Origin: an uncultured Spirochaetales bacterium
GTDB taxonomy: Bacteria; Spirochaetota; Spirochaetia; Sphaerochaetales; Sphaerochaetaceae
Reading direction: 5' to 3'
Assembly (NCBI GenBank): GCA_949289305.1
Contig: CASENB010000023.1
Location: forward strand, 1 to 64,000
DNA length: 64,000 nt
The notes under the pieces are model-generated. The model had not been told where the DNA came from, did not search any database, and saw nothing but the letters and a program-made list of their open reading frames with translations. Positions 25,592-34,118 of the stretch are shown here, one piece after another (position 1 is the stretch's first letter; every line of letters begins with the position of its first letter). The translations under genes were made by a program, and so were the position numbers.

Positions 25592-26969
25592 ATATCACTT
25601 TCAAGCTCTTCCATCTGCCGCTTTTATATCTTGCATAGTAGAGCGCTCCCCTTACTAGCCAGTCGACATACATGGCATACCATACCCCGTCGACTTTAAG
25701 GGAGAAGAATTTGATTAAGACATATGCAAGGCTTACTCTGAAAAGCCACATTGAAAGAAGCGATACTACCATAATGAACTTCACATCCCCTGTCGCTTTT
25801 AGCGTGTTTGGCAGCGTGAACGCAAAAGGCCAGATGATAAGACATGCGATTAAGCACCCTCGTGCAATTGGAACTGCCTCTGCTATGCTTGCGCTCTCAA
25901 GGCCGTAAAGCGCAACGACTTCTGGTGTGAATATGTAAAGAGGAACCGTGATAAGCAGCGTGGATGCATATACAAGCAGCATTAAAAGACGGGTGTAGTA
26001 CTTTATGTCTTTGAAGTTCTCTTTCCCCCTGCATTGTCCGACGATTGTAATCAGTGCGAGATTTATTCCGTTTCCAGGGATGTTTGAGTATGAATTGAAG
26101 TTCATTACGACTGCGTTAATTGCAATCTGCGCAGTTCCAAGCGTTGCAATAAGGCTTTGCACGAGGATCTTTCCTACGTGAAAGAGCGTGCTCTCAATGC
26201 CTGCAGGGATCGCGATTCTAAGTATTCTTTTTATCATGGAGAACGAGAGAGGACCTTTGGTAAGTCCGATCAGGCTAAGCTCTTCCGTTTTCCTGTACAT
26301 AAGAGAGAACATGAAGAGGCACCCGATTATCCTAGATGTAAGAGAAGAGATCCCTGCGCCAAGAGGGCCAAGATTGAAAACATAAATTAATGCGGCGTTT
26401 CCAAATATGTTAATGGCGTTCATAATCACCGATGCCGCCATCGTGCGCGCCGTCTTTCCCTCGCTCCTTGAGATTGCTGTCAGGCTTTCAAAGAATGCTA
26501 AGGCCGGGTAGGAGAGAAGTATAGGAGTAAAATAATCGCTTGTGTATCCTCTTACGTCCTCGCTGATTGAGCCAAATACTATGTCTATTACGCTGTCTTT
26601 GAATGCTAGCATGAAAAGGGCGATGACAGCTGCTATTAAAGATGAGATGTAGATTAGGTTTCTTGATGCGCCGATAGCGTTCTCCTTATCCTTTCTTCCT
26701 AGATATTGCGATACTATGACCGCTCCTCCGGTGCTGAATGCAGTGAAAAGCTGTACTAGAAGGACTGATATCGAATCTACAAGGGATACTGCGGATACGG
26801 CGGCCTCTCCGACTCTTGAAACCATTATAGTGTCGGCCATACCGATCATCATCCCGAGAAGGGATTCGAATATCAACGGTATTATAAGCTCTGCTAAATA
26901 TGAAGTGCTGAATTGATGCGCCGTCTTTTCCACGCATGGCAATATAATCTCTTTTATGCTTTTATGCAA
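25590..26969 (-). CDS. MATE family efflux transporter
   Basis: The 459-residue membrane protein has about 12 hydrophobic segments and the MATE signature at the start of the first repeat (PLIFESLLGMMIGMADTIMVSRVG). An equivalent proline-led segment starts the second half (ILRIAIPAGIESTLFHVGK). This NorM/DinF-like exporter is of unknown substrate. It is a different subgroup from the MATE at 347-1723, with little visible identity. It is monocistronic, convergent with the Smr gene. Confidence 0.85.
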   Translation of the reverse strand: MHKSIKEIILPCVEKTAHQFSTSYLAELIIPLIFESLLGMMIGMADTIMVSRVGEAAVSAVSLVDSISVLLVQLFTAFSTGGAVIVSQYLGRKDKENAIGASRNLIYISSLIAAVIALFMLAFKDSVIDIVFGSISEDVRGYTSDYFTPILLSYPALAFFESLTAISRSEGKTARTMAASVIMNAINIFGNAALIYVFNLGPLGAGISSLTSRIIGCLFMFSLMYRKTEELSLIGLTKGPLSFSMIKRILRIAIPAGIESTLFHVGKILVQSLIATLGTAQIAINAVVMNFNSYSNIPGNGINLALITIVGQCRGKENFKDIKYYTRLLMLLVYASTLLITVPLYIFTPEVVALYGLESASIAEAVPIARGCLIACLIIWPFAFTLPNTLKATGDVKFIMVVSLLSMWLFRVSLAYVLIKFFSLKVDGVWYAMYVDWLVRGALYYARYKSGRWKSLKVI

Positions 26970-27012
26970 TCGAAATTAATTATAAGAATTTAAAACATCA
27001 ATATTGTTGATT

Positions 27013-27041
27013 AAAAAAAGGGAAAGACTCTATCTCTCCCT
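27013..27041 (-). terminator. rho-independent terminator overlapping the infA stop
   Basis: On the minus strand AGGGAGA pairs with TTTCCCT (one G-T pair) and is followed by seven T residues. The left arm contains the end of the infA coding region. Confidence 0.65.
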
Positions 27042-27248
27042 GTAAACTATTCTGCCCTTTGTTAAATCATATGGAGAAAGCTCTACTTTTACAGTATCTC
27101 CAGGAACGATCCTGATATAATGCTTTCTCATCTTTCCTGAAAGGTGGGCAAGTATTACGAGCTTGTTCTGAAGCTCTACGCGGAACATGGTGTTAGGAAG
27201 CGCTTCTTTTACCACTCCCTCAACTTCAATTGCTTCTTCTTTGGCCAT
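27030..27248 (-). CDS. infA: translation initiation factor IF-1
   Basis: The 72-residue protein is a complete IF-1 with a single OB fold: [58 protein letters not shown]-1 binds the ribosomal A site during initiation. The ATG at 27248 follows GGAGACC; the open frame extends 18 codons further but without support. Here it stands apart from ribosomal protein genes and from the spc operon where it is often found, and is divergent from glyA. Confidence 0.95.
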   Translation of the reverse strand: MAKEEAIEVEGVVKEALPNTMFRVELQNKLVILAHLSGKMRKHYIRIVPGDTVKVELSPYDLTKGRIVYRER

Positions 27249-27345
27249 TTGGTCTCCTTCAATAATCGTAAAAAGTATAGAAAGCAAGCAATTGTTTGTC
27301 AATTAATTTCTTTTGCTAAAAGAGAAAGCAGATTTCATATTTTTC

Positions 27346-27374
27346 TTGCATTCAATTTAATTATCTTAGATACT
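27346..27374 (+). promoter_or_regulatory. candidate sigma-70 promoter for glyA
   Basis: TTGCAT at 27346-27351 and GATACT at 27369-27374 are spaced by 17 bases. The transcript would start near 27381, 20 bp before the glyA ATG, with GAGGTTAAGG as ribosome binding site. Confidence 0.45.
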
Positions 27375-27401
27375 TATTTCATAATTGAGGTTAAGGTATA
27401 A

Positions 27402-28901
27402 ATGGGAGCGCTAGAGAACTATTTAAAAAAAGAGAACATTAATACGAAGATGGTGCAGTATGTATCATCGCTGGAATTGGTAAATGACGTATCGCCTTTA
27501 ATTGCAAGAAGCATCGTAAAGGAACTTGAGGATCAGAGAAGCAATTTAAAGTTAATTGCAAGCGAGAACTATTCAAGCATAAATGTGCAGGCGGCCATGT
27601 CCAATCTGCTTACTGACAAGTATGCAGAGGGCTTTGCCTTTCATAGGTTTTATGCAGGATGCGCTAACGTCGATGATATAGAATCATATGCGGTTGAAAA
27701 GGCGAAAGAACTGTTTAACGCAGAGCACGCATACGTACAGCCGCATTCGGGTGCGGATGCCAATCTATGCGCCTATTGGGCAATCTTGAATGAGAGGGTG
27801 CAGGTCCCGTCTTTAGAGGAGATGGGGGTAACAAACGTAAGTAACTTATCAAGGGAAGACTGGAACAAGATCAGGGAGAAAACCCATAATCAAAGACTTC
27901 TCGGCCTTGATTATTATTCTGGCGGACATCTTACTCATGGTTACAGGCAGAACGTATCTGCTCAGATGTTCGACGCATACTCATATGGAGTTGACAGGGA
28001 AACAAATCTGCTGGACTATGATGAGATTGAGCGCCTTGCTAAAGAGATCAAGCCTCTCATTCTTCTTGCAGGATACTCTGCCTATGCAAGGAAGATAGAC
28101 TTTAAAAGGCTAAGCGAGATAGCACATTCTGTTGGCGCTGTCTTCATGGTCGATATGGCGCACTTTGCCGGTCTTGTCGCTGGAAAGGTATTTACTGGGC
28201 AATACGATCCGGTTCTTTGGGCTGACGTTGTTACAAGTACGACGCATAAGACCCTTCGCGGTCCGCGCGGAGGATTGATTCTTTGCAAAAATGAATTCAA
28301 AGAGAGCGTAGACAAGGGCTGTCCTCTTGTAATCGGAGGACCTCTTCCACATGTGCTTGCAGCAAAGGCAGTTGCCTTTACAGAAGCTTTGAAGCCTGAA
28401 TTTAAAGAGTATGCAAAAAAGATCGTTGAGAACGCAAAAGATCTTGCAGCTGCTTTGATTGATGAGAAAATAGAAGTGCTTACCGGAGGAACGGACAATC
28501 ATCTGATGCTTTTGGATGTCACGCCATTTGGTTTGAACGGGCGCATGGCAGAAAGCATACTGCGCGATGCAGGAATAACGCTTAACAGGAACGCCCTTCC
28601 TTATGATAAAAACGGTCCGTGGTACACATCAGGTCTTAGACTTGGAACAGCGGCCGTAACGACCCTCGGAATGGGAAAGAGCGAGATGGGAGAGATTGCT
28701 TCGATAATATCGCTTGTATTAAAGAATGCGCGCCCTGCCATCCTTACAAAAGGTGAGAATGCAGGAAAGCCTTCTAAGAGCAAAGCAAAGGTTCCGTCTC
28801 AGATATTAAGCGAGGCAAAGGAGAGGGTGAAGGCGCTTTTAGATAGATTCCCTCTGTATCCTGAACTCGATCTTGAATTTTTAAAAGAGGAGTTTTCTTG
28901 A
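27402..28901 (+). CDS. glyA: serine hydroxymethyltransferase
   Basis: This PLP enzyme interconverts serine and glycine while charging tetrahydrofolate with a one-carbon unit. The PLP lysine is in STTHKTLRGPRGG (about residue 285). Other family motifs are LIASENYSS near residue 50, YVQPHSGADAN near 113, and MVDMAHFAGLVAGK near 248. At 499 residues it is longer than the common 415-residue enzyme, with an N-terminal extension and an insertion around residues 135-165. Long forms are known in Treponema and Chlamydia, which supports a spirochaete host. The stop codon overlaps the start of a TIGR02452 gene (TGATG), so they are co-translated. Confidence 0.95.
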   Translation: MGALENYLKKENINTKMVQYVSSLELVNDVSPLIARSIVKELEDQRSNLKLIASENYSSINVQAAMSNLLTDKYAEGFAFHRFYAGCANVDDIESYAVEKAKELFNAEHAYVQPHSGADANLCAYWAILNERVQVPSLEEMGVTNVSNLSREDWNKIREKTHNQRLLGLDYYSGGHLTHGYRQNVSAQMFDAYSYGVDRETNLLDYDEIERLAKEIKPLILLAGYSAYARKIDFKRLSEIAHSVGAVFMVDMAHFAGLVAGKVFTGQYDPVLWADVVTSTTHKTLRGPRGGLILCKNEFKESVDKGCPLVIGGPLPHVLAAKAVAFTEALKPEFKEYAKKIVENAKDLAAALIDEKIEVLTGGTDNHLMLLDVTPFGLNGRMAESILRDAGITLNRNALPYDKNGPWYTSGLRLGTAAVTTLGMGKSEMGEIASIISLVLKNARPAILTKGENAGKPSKSKAKVPSQILSEAKERVKALLDRFPLYPELDLEFLKEEFS

Positions 28902-29713
28902 TGACTTACGAGGAGAGAAAGAAATACAATACTTCCATCATTAATGACACTATCTCGTTTATAAAAGGCAATAGATATTTAAGCGCCAAAGTAGAAGATT
29001 CGGTTTCCGCTCTTTCTTATTTTGAAAATGGATGCGGCCTGGTTAAAAGCGATCGTAGGTTTGAAGAGAAGGCCGAGGTGGTCGTTACTAAAAACAGGAC
29101 TGCCGAAGCTCTTTATAACTACAAGGAAGAATCTGTCGTTCTTTTGAATTTCGCCTCGGCTAGAAATCCGGGAGGAGGGGTTATGAAAGGCTCGAACGCG
29201 CAAGAGGAATCTCTATGCAGGGTTTCGACGCTCTATCCTGTGCTGACATCTGAAAAGGCAAAGCCGTATTATAGAAGGCACAGAGACGATTGCTCGTCCA
29301 CATCTTTCTATTACTCAGACTCTGTTTTGATATCTAAAGGAATAGTCTTTTTCAGAAATGACGATTCCTTTATGGATAAAAGAAATGAAAAAGATTGGAA
29401 AGAGGCGACTGTCATAACTGCAGCAGCCCCTAATCTGAGAAACGTCGGATATTTTAATCAAGCTGCATTCATTAAAACTGCTGAAAGCAGAATAGAATCT
29501 GTTTTTAAAGCGTCATCTATGAGCGGTGCTGACATTCTTATCCTTGGAGCCTTTGGATGCGGTGCGTTTCGCAACCCTCCTGAGATCGTAAGTCAGATAT
29601 TTAAAGAGATCCAGCAGGATTACATGCATTCATTCAAGAGAATCGAGTATGCGCTTGCTGCTAGGGATGACGAGGATTTGAATTACTCAGTTTTCAGATC
29701 TATAGCTTTTTGA
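28901..29713 (+). CDS. TIGR02452 family protein, microbial-type poly(ADP-ribose) glycohydrolase-like macrodomain
   Basis: The 270-residue protein has the signature of the bacterial PARG/TIGR02452 group: NFASARNPGGGVMKGSNAQEES near residue 90, in which GGG followed seven residues later by QEE is the catalytic loop. The macrodomain also contributes VITAAAPNLR and LILGAFGCGAFRNPP. Such enzymes remove or hydrolyse ADP-ribose chains. The ATG at 28901 shares a base with the glyA stop codon, while an upstream in-frame TTG is less likely. Operon placement after glyA is unexpected and not explained by known pathways. Confidence 0.85.
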   Translation: MTYEERKKYNTSIINDTISFIKGNRYLSAKVEDSVSALSYFENGCGLVKSDRRFEEKAEVVVTKNRTAEALYNYKEESVVLLNFASARNPGGGVMKGSNAQEESLCRVSTLYPVLTSEKAKPYYRRHRDDCSSTSFYYSDSVLISKGIVFFRNDDSFMDKRNEKDWKEATVITAAAPNLRNVGYFNQAAFIKTAESRIESVFKASSMSGADILILGAFGCGAFRNPPEIVSQIFKEIQQDYMHSFKRIEYALAARDDEDLNYSVFRSIAF

Positions 29714-29751
29714 TATTGTCAAAAAACACATAAGTGTTAAAATTTTTTCTG

Positions 29752-30660
29752 ATGGAAGAGAAGAAACTTAAATTATTTCAAAGCCCCGTGGAGTACCTCT
29801 ATCTTATTTTTGGTGCTTTAATATCGGCAGTAGGAGCGGCGCTGTTCTATACTCCTGGACACATTACAGGCGGTGGAGCCACTGGTATCGGAACGATCAT
29901 ATACTACGTCTTTGGAATTGATCAGGGACTTGCGATGATGGTCGTAAACGTCATTCTTTTTGCAATCGGGGTATATTTTTTCGGACTTCGTTACGGTCTT
30001 AAAGCGTTGATTGGTTCTACGCTTCTTTCTATTTTCGTATCAATTTTAGGAAATATTACGTCCTATCAAGGGGTGCTTGACTATAGCGACAGGATAGATG
30101 TCCTATTAAGCGCGATATTCGGCGGCGTCTGCATGGGGTCAGGAATCGGCCTGGTGCTTAAAAGCGGATGCAATACGGGCGGCTCTGATATAATCGCCCA
30201 AGTAATATGCCGTTTCACCCCTTTTGCTTTCGGAACAGTCCAGTTCCTTTGCAATGCGATAATAGTTGCCATAGGCGGCTTTATAATGGGACTTGAAGGA
30301 ATGCTCTACTCGATAATCGCAATGTATATATCAAGTCAGTGCGTGAACTTCGTCCTTCTTGGTTTTGCAACTAATTTAGCAAAAGCCGTCTACATAATTT
30401 CAGAATACCATACGACAGATATCGCACAGCGCGTAATAGCCGATCTTCATAGATCAGGAACCATATTGCATGGTACGGGAATATATACGGCTAAGAGTAA
30501 GAACGTTCTTTTTGTAATAGTTCCGAACCAGCAGCTTCAGCGTATCACAAGGATTATAAACGAAGAGGATCCGAGCGCGTTCGTCCTTGTAACTCCAGCA
30601 TATGAAGTGCTTGGAAAGGGATTTGAATCGCTTAAGAAAGTAGCATCAAAGGAGAATTAG
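29752..30660 (+). CDS. YitT family membrane protein (DUF2179)
   Basis: The protein of about 302 residues has five or six membrane segments in its first 200 residues (LIFGALISAVGAALFYTPGHITGGG at the start is the family hallmark). A C-terminal cytoplasmic DUF2179 domain follows (RSGTILHGTGIYTAKSKNVLFVIV, then VTPAYEVLGKGF). The function of YitT proteins is unknown; transport has been proposed. No strong ribosome binding site is seen. The ATG at 29752 is chosen over a GTG at 29734, which has no better support. The nitroreductase follows after one base, with its Shine-Dalgarno inside this gene's end. Confidence 0.8.
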   Translation: MEEKKLKLFQSPVEYLYLIFGALISAVGAALFYTPGHITGGGATGIGTIIYYVFGIDQGLAMMVVNVILFAIGVYFFGLRYGLKALIGSTLLSIFVSILGNITSYQGVLDYSDRIDVLLSAIFGGVCMGSGIGLVLKSGCNTGGSDIIAQVICRFTPFAFGTVQFLCNAIIVAIGGFIMGLEGMLYSIIAMYISSQCVNFVLLGFATNLAKAVYIISEYHTTDIAQRVIADLHRSGTILHGTGIYTAKSKNVLFVIVPNQQLQRITRIINEEDPSAFVLVTPAYEVLGKGFESLKKVASKEN

Positions 30661-30661
30661 A

Positions 30662-31159
30662 ATGAATACATATGAATGCATTATGTCTCGACATTCGACA
30701 AGGTCTTATAAAGAAGACATGCCGTCTGACGATTTAATTGATCGCGTTGTAGATGCTGGACGTTTTGCTCCATCAGGCATGAACAGGCAGAATTGGCATT
30801 TCACAGTCGTCAAAGGCAGGGATAAGATAAAAGAGATATCGTCTTATGTCCTTGGTAATGGCGCTGATATCGCTTATAACGCCCCTGTTTTCATCATGGT
30901 AAGCTATAAAGAGAATACGTCTTACGCAATTGAAGACACATCATGCGCTCTTACAAACATGATGCAGGCTGCTTCTTCTTTAGGACTTTCTTCTGTTTGG
31001 ATTAACGCAATAAATAAAAGCGATAAGGCATCTTTTATGCAGCGTTTCAGCGTTCCCGAGGGTTTCAGAGTTTACGGCTCTCTTGCTCTTGGATATGAAA
31101 AAGAGCGAGGAAAGATGCGTGATGTAAAGCCAAGAGAAGAGACTGTAAGCGTATACTGA
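30662..31159 (+). CDS. nitroreductase family protein
   Basis: The 165-residue protein has the FMN-binding nitroreductase fold: RHSTRSYKEDMPSDDLID at the N-terminus, FAPSGMNRQNWHF around residue 36 and the C-terminal LALGYEKERG. It is one of the short members of the family and would reduce nitro or quinone-like compounds, or act as a flavin reductase, using NAD(P)H. AAGGAG within the end of the upstream YitT gene gives a strong start, so the two genes are co-transcribed. A weak hairpin follows. Confidence 0.9.
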   Translation: MNTYECIMSRHSTRSYKEDMPSDDLIDRVVDAGRFAPSGMNRQNWHFTVVKGRDKIKEISSYVLGNGADIAYNAPVFIMVSYKENTSYAIEDTSCALTNMMQAASSLGLSSVWINAINKSDKASFMQRFSVPEGFRVYGSLALGYEKERGKMRDVKPREETVSVY

Positions 31160-31179
31160 ATAAAAAAGTCTGACCATTC

Positions 31180-31206
31180 AAAAGGGCATTCCTTTTAAAT
31201 TATTTT
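31180..31206 (+). terminator. weak terminator-like hairpin
   Basis: AAAAGG at 31180-31185 pairs with CCTTTT at 31191-31196, followed by an A/T-rich stretch with TTATTTT. It is placed correctly after the nitroreductase but is short. Confidence 0.35.
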
Positions 31207-31209
31207 GCA

Positions 31210-31739
31210 TTAAGGGATGCCTAGTAGATCTCTAGTCCTTGATCCTGTCAGGTACTCCTCATAGAAAAACGGTACGGAATTTGTGATGTCATGAGCTACT
31301 GCCCAGTTGAAGACGGGCTTCGTCTCATTATCCTTCGTATGGCCATACTCTACGATTTCCAGATCCCCTGCCTGTCCACCATTTGAAGAAGGCCTGCCTT
31401 GTATTGATGTCCATCCCACTCCTGGAGAAGTCGCAGATCCTGGAATCGGAATAGATTTTCATGTTCCATGTAAAGAGAGGATGTTCCCATGCATAGTCAG
31501 GGTAGTGCTGAGCCTCATTGGCTTCACAGATGATCTGGTAGGCTTGCAAAGTCAGGAAGAAGACCTCCGTCAACCTCTCCAAGATGATCGTTGAACCACT
31601 CATCAAGCCAGTTGGACCGGATTCCCTTTCCAAGAACAACCCATGTTCCCGCCTTCAATGCATTACTCCTGTCGATGATGTTGTTGTCAATCTCAATAGT
31701 TCTGTCTTCAGGAAAGTACTTTGTGAATTCGGCCTTTAG
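31210..31739 (-). pseudogene. decayed IS1634/IS4-type transposase fragment
   Basis: Read on the minus strand, three frames together give pieces of one transposase. The first is FTKYFPEDRTIEIDNN...WLDEWFNDHLGEV. After a frameshift comes AYQIICEANEAQHYPDYAWEH, KIYSDSRICDFSRSG and FFKWWTGRGSGNRRVW. After a further break and loss of the expected catalytic segment comes VEYGHTKDNETKPVFNWAV ending in PFFYEEYLTGS. The order and motifs (the EYGHTKD...P block and F-Y-x-x-x-x-x-G) match the IS1634-like DDE transposase layout. Both ends are missing, so this is a dead remnant. Confidence 0.65.
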
Positions 31740-31876
31740 TTAAGTTTTGGCGACGAATTAACATTAAAGTAATTTTTTTTCTTGAAAATTTCCACCCATA
31801 ATCAAGTTTTTACCTATAATTGGTGGGGTTGGGATGTGTTATTTGTATGTAATATTATGTATATAGTCAAGATCAG

Positions 31877-31908
31877 TTGCGTAGGTGTTATATATGTTAT
31901 AACATATA
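31877..31908 (+). promoter_or_regulatory. promoter with an 18-bp palindromic operator before the DUF4160 gene
   Basis: A perfect 18-bp palindrome, TATATGTTATAACATATA, lies at 31891-31908, 14 bp upstream of the DUF4160 start. TTGCGT at 31877-31882 would be a -35 box with the -10 (TAACAT at 31900) inside the palindrome after 17 bases. This is the expected layout for autorepression by the XRE-type partner. Confidence 0.55.
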
Positions 31909-31922
31909 AATGGAGAATATAA

Positions 31923-32171
31923 ATGCCTACAATTTTTAGATGTTTAAATTTACGTATAACAATGAATCCGAGAGGAAATGAACATAATCCACCTCATGTT
32001 CATGCATATTATAAGGAGGATCTCGCTCTTATTGATATAAGGACAGGCGAAATAACAAAAGGGTATATTCCTTTAGATCAATATTTGATCGCAAAACGTT
32101 TTATAGAAGAAAATCGTGATATTCTTTTAACGCTCTGGGATGAAGATCCTCAGAATTTTGATAGGTTTTAA
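31923..32171 (+). CDS. DUF4160 protein, putative toxin of a toxin-antitoxin pair
   Basis: The 82-residue protein carries the DUF4160 pattern: a beta-rich start, NEHNPPHVHAYYKEDLALIDI in the first half, then ITKGYIPLDQYLIAKRFIEEN. DUF4160 proteins are typically encoded just before DUF2442 proteins, and such pairs are predicted toxin-antitoxin modules, though the activity is not established. The next gene starts 10 bp after the stop and fits this partner role. A palindrome overlaps the putative promoter. Confidence 0.75.
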   Translation: MPTIFRCLNLRITMNPRGNEHNPPHVHAYYKEDLALIDIRTGEITKGYIPLDQYLIAKRFIEENRDILLTLWDEDPQNFDRF

Positions 32172-32181
32172 GGAGAACAAT

Positions 32182-32649
32182 ATGGATCACAATATTAAAG
32201 AAATAAAAATGAAAGATAATTTGATTGTTGAGGCAACATTTTTCTCTGGAGAGGTAAAAGAGTTTGATGTTTCTTCTCTTTTTAAAAAGCATCCAGAATA
32301 TAAAATACTTGAGACTGACAGGGAATTGTGGAAAAAAGCTGAATTATTGCCGCAAGGTAGTGGTGTGTATTTTAACGATGATCTTGATCTAACAGTAGAA
32401 GAAATATGGAGAGATGGGAAAACGATTGGAAAGGTTTCTGTCGAACCTAAGTTTACGCTTGCTTTTGCTATTTCATCTGCTAGGGAAGAAATAGGCCTTA
32501 GTCAGACTGAACTGTCTAAGCTCTCTGGCGTTTCTCAATGTGATATTTCTCGGATAGAGGGAGCTGTTGCTAACCCAACAATGGAGACTATCGGAAAACT
32601 TTGCAATGTGCTTGGGCTTGAGATTAAATTATCGAAAACAAGTGCTTGA
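32182..32649 (+). CDS. DUF2442-like and XRE helix-turn-helix protein, putative antitoxin
   Basis: The 155-residue protein has an N-terminal DUF2442-like half (LIVEATFFSGEVKEFDVSSLF; LDLTVEEIW). The C-terminal half is an XRE helix-turn-helix (ISSAREEIGLSQTELSKLSG, VSQCDISRIEGAVANPTMETI). This is the usual architecture of the partner of DUF4160. The ATG at 32182 follows AAGGAG; an earlier in-frame ATG at 32140 lies inside the DUF4160 gene and lacks support. It probably represses its own promoter through the palindrome at 31891-31908. The module is the only intact pair in a region full of decayed genes. Confidence 0.8.
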   Translation: MDHNIKEIKMKDNLIVEATFFSGEVKEFDVSSLFKKHPEYKILETDRELWKKAELLPQGSGVYFNDDLDLTVEEIWRDGKTIGKVSVEPKFTLAFAISSAREEIGLSQTELSKLSGVSQCDISRIEGAVANPTMETIGKLCNVLGLEIKLSKTSA

Positions 32650-32769
32650 TACCTGAGATAGGCTAGTCAGATTAAATATTATTTAGAGAAACGTTATGAT
32701 ATATTCTTTTGTAATTACTTGTTGAATGTTTTTTTATTGGAATTTTAGTTTTTTATTTCGTTTATTTTT

Positions 32770-32955
32770 AGAGGTTTTTTCAAAACTCCACTTTCACCAG
32801 AAGTATTACATGAATATGCATTAATAACCGGAATTGGAGCAGATACAGCTTTTATTCAGGCTGTTTGGCAGGAATTTCGGAAGTTGCGTCTAAATAAGTG
32901 CATTGAGTATATAAAAAATGAGGTCAATCCTATTGTAATGCCGTCCATGCGGTGA
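32770..32955 (+). pseudogene. C-terminal fragment of an unidentified protein
   Basis: An open stretch with protein-like composition (FFKTPLSPEVLHEYALITG, FIQAVWQEFRKLRLNKCIEY) has no start codon or ribosome binding site and ends at 32955. It abuts the transposase-like fragment and looks like the tail of a gene cut by an insertion. I do not recognise the family. Confidence 0.3.
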
Positions 32956-33215
32956 AGCTTTATTTCAAGGAAAATACAATGAATGCAGCAAGGGAGAGGC
33001 TTCTTTCCGGTAGCAGCCTGAGAACGATAACAGGGATTTCTAGGGGGGCGAGCCTTGCCGTCATCTCAAAGAAGACTGACGTGCTTATAAGGCTTATTGA
33101 TTTCAATCAGATAATCGCCTCCATATGCTCCACATTCTATAAGGACAGGCTGGTATGCCACATGTCGATAGACAGCACGATAGCGGAGGCAAGAGAGAAT
33201 GAACCGCTGGACTAG
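32952..33215 (+). pseudogene. transposase-like fragment
   Basis: The 87-codon frame reads RERLLSGSSLRTITGISRG, then a segment containing CHMSIDSTIAEAREN. That second segment resembles the IS5/IS1182-type context in which a DST motif carries the first catalytic aspartate. The frame breaks at 33215, exactly where sequence of a decayed higA begins on the opposite strand, so the element is truncated on the right. No terminal inverted repeats were found. Confidence 0.4.
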
Positions 33216-33341
33216 CATGGATAGCTTGTTGATACTGGCTCCAACAGGGGTCTTGAGCGAGAAGAAACTCCATTCTCAGGCTCACAGTAATGTGAGACAG
33301 GGTGGTGGAGAGTAAGTCGCTCTTGTATGTATCCATCTCAT
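33213..33341 (-). pseudogene. decayed higA-type antitoxin remnant
   Basis: Directly after the higB-like stop on the minus strand, an ATG opens a short frame with a GGAG upstream. A second frame then gives EWSFFSLKTPVGASINKLSMLVQR. This resembles the HigA N-terminus, in which a short leader is followed by a P-x-G-x-S-x-x-x-L-S helix-turn-helix start. Frameshifts and the abrupt end at about 33213 show it is not functional. Confidence 0.45.
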
Positions 33342-33349
33342 TCTTCTCC

Positions 33350-33633
33350 TTAATGATAATCGACAAATTCAACATCATATGCATTTCCATCGTCCTTCCA
33401 GACGAAACAGATTTGATACTGGTCGCTCACACTTATCGAGTACTGCTCCTTCCTGTTGTCCTTAAGGCTTTCAAGTCTGTTGCTTGGTGGAATTTTCAGA
33501 TCCGATAGTTTTCCGTCCTGTGTAAGGCCATAAGCTTCAACTCTGCCCGTCTTGCTACATCTCGGGGCATTTTGACTGGTGCGAGACTATCGAAGATCTG
33601 TTCTATTTCCTTGTTCTTGGAAGATTGAATCAT
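33350..33633 (-). pseudogene. frameshifted HigB-type toxin gene
   Basis: The N-terminal half reads MIQSSKNKEIEQIFDSL...DVARRAELKLMALHR in one frame. The C-terminal half reads LKIPPSNRLESLKDNRKEQY, then SVSDQYQICFVWKDDG and a terminal VEFVDYH in another frame. Together this is the RelE/HigB family (mRNA interferase) layout, including the closing D-Y-H. The frame breaks near 33515. A normal toxin would be about 95 residues. The antitoxin remnant follows, as in higBA operons, so the locus is a dead toxin-antitoxin module or carries a sequencing error. Confidence 0.65.
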
Positions 33634-33728
33634 CTTGATGATGTCATAAGGCTTTAATAGCGTCAATATGTTTTGTTGTAAAGAGATGGCGAATGTAGAA
33701 TAGAAGGAGAGATGTTTTTCCCTCCTCT

Positions 33729-34118
33729 TCAAAGGTTCAACATAAATTGACATTTTATGGTTATGATGGTTAATTTAATAATAGGGTCTGACGCTCGAAT
33801 CGCCTCTTCTGAGAGTGGTTCATCAATGAGGTCGGACTTATTTTTTATTCCGATCAACTCAATTGTATATAGCGTATTGCCTTCTATATTGCTCATTTTC
33901 ATCATTATTTGAGCATAGCCTTGCTTACCAGACGGAAAAAACTCTATATGAGTCTCGTAATATCTGATTGTTACATCATAGTTGCCTTTTCTGTCAGGTC
34001 TTTCAAGCAACAAATGACTGTATTCATATAGAATAGCTACATTTGCAGCTGCAGTATTATGTTCCTGATGTGAAAACCCATTTCTCAATGATTTTTCACG
34101 GGCTTTATTAGATATCAT
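33729..34118 (-). CDS. hypothetical protein
   Basis: The 129-codon frame is coupled to the upstream frame by an ATGA overlap. The sequence contains LYEYSHLLLERPDRKGNYDV and THIEFFPSGKQGYAQIMMKM, plausible for a small soluble mixed alpha/beta protein. I recognise no family. It lies between the decayed higB and the ABC exporter and may be accessory DNA. The coding call rests on length, overlap and composition only. Confidence 0.4.
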   Translation of the reverse strand: MISNKAREKSLRNGFSHQEHNTAAANVAILYEYSHLLLERPDRKGNYDVTIRYYETHIEFFPSGKQGYAQIMMKMSNIEGNTLYTIELIGIKNKSDLIDEPLSEEAIRASDPIIKLTIITIKCQFMLNL

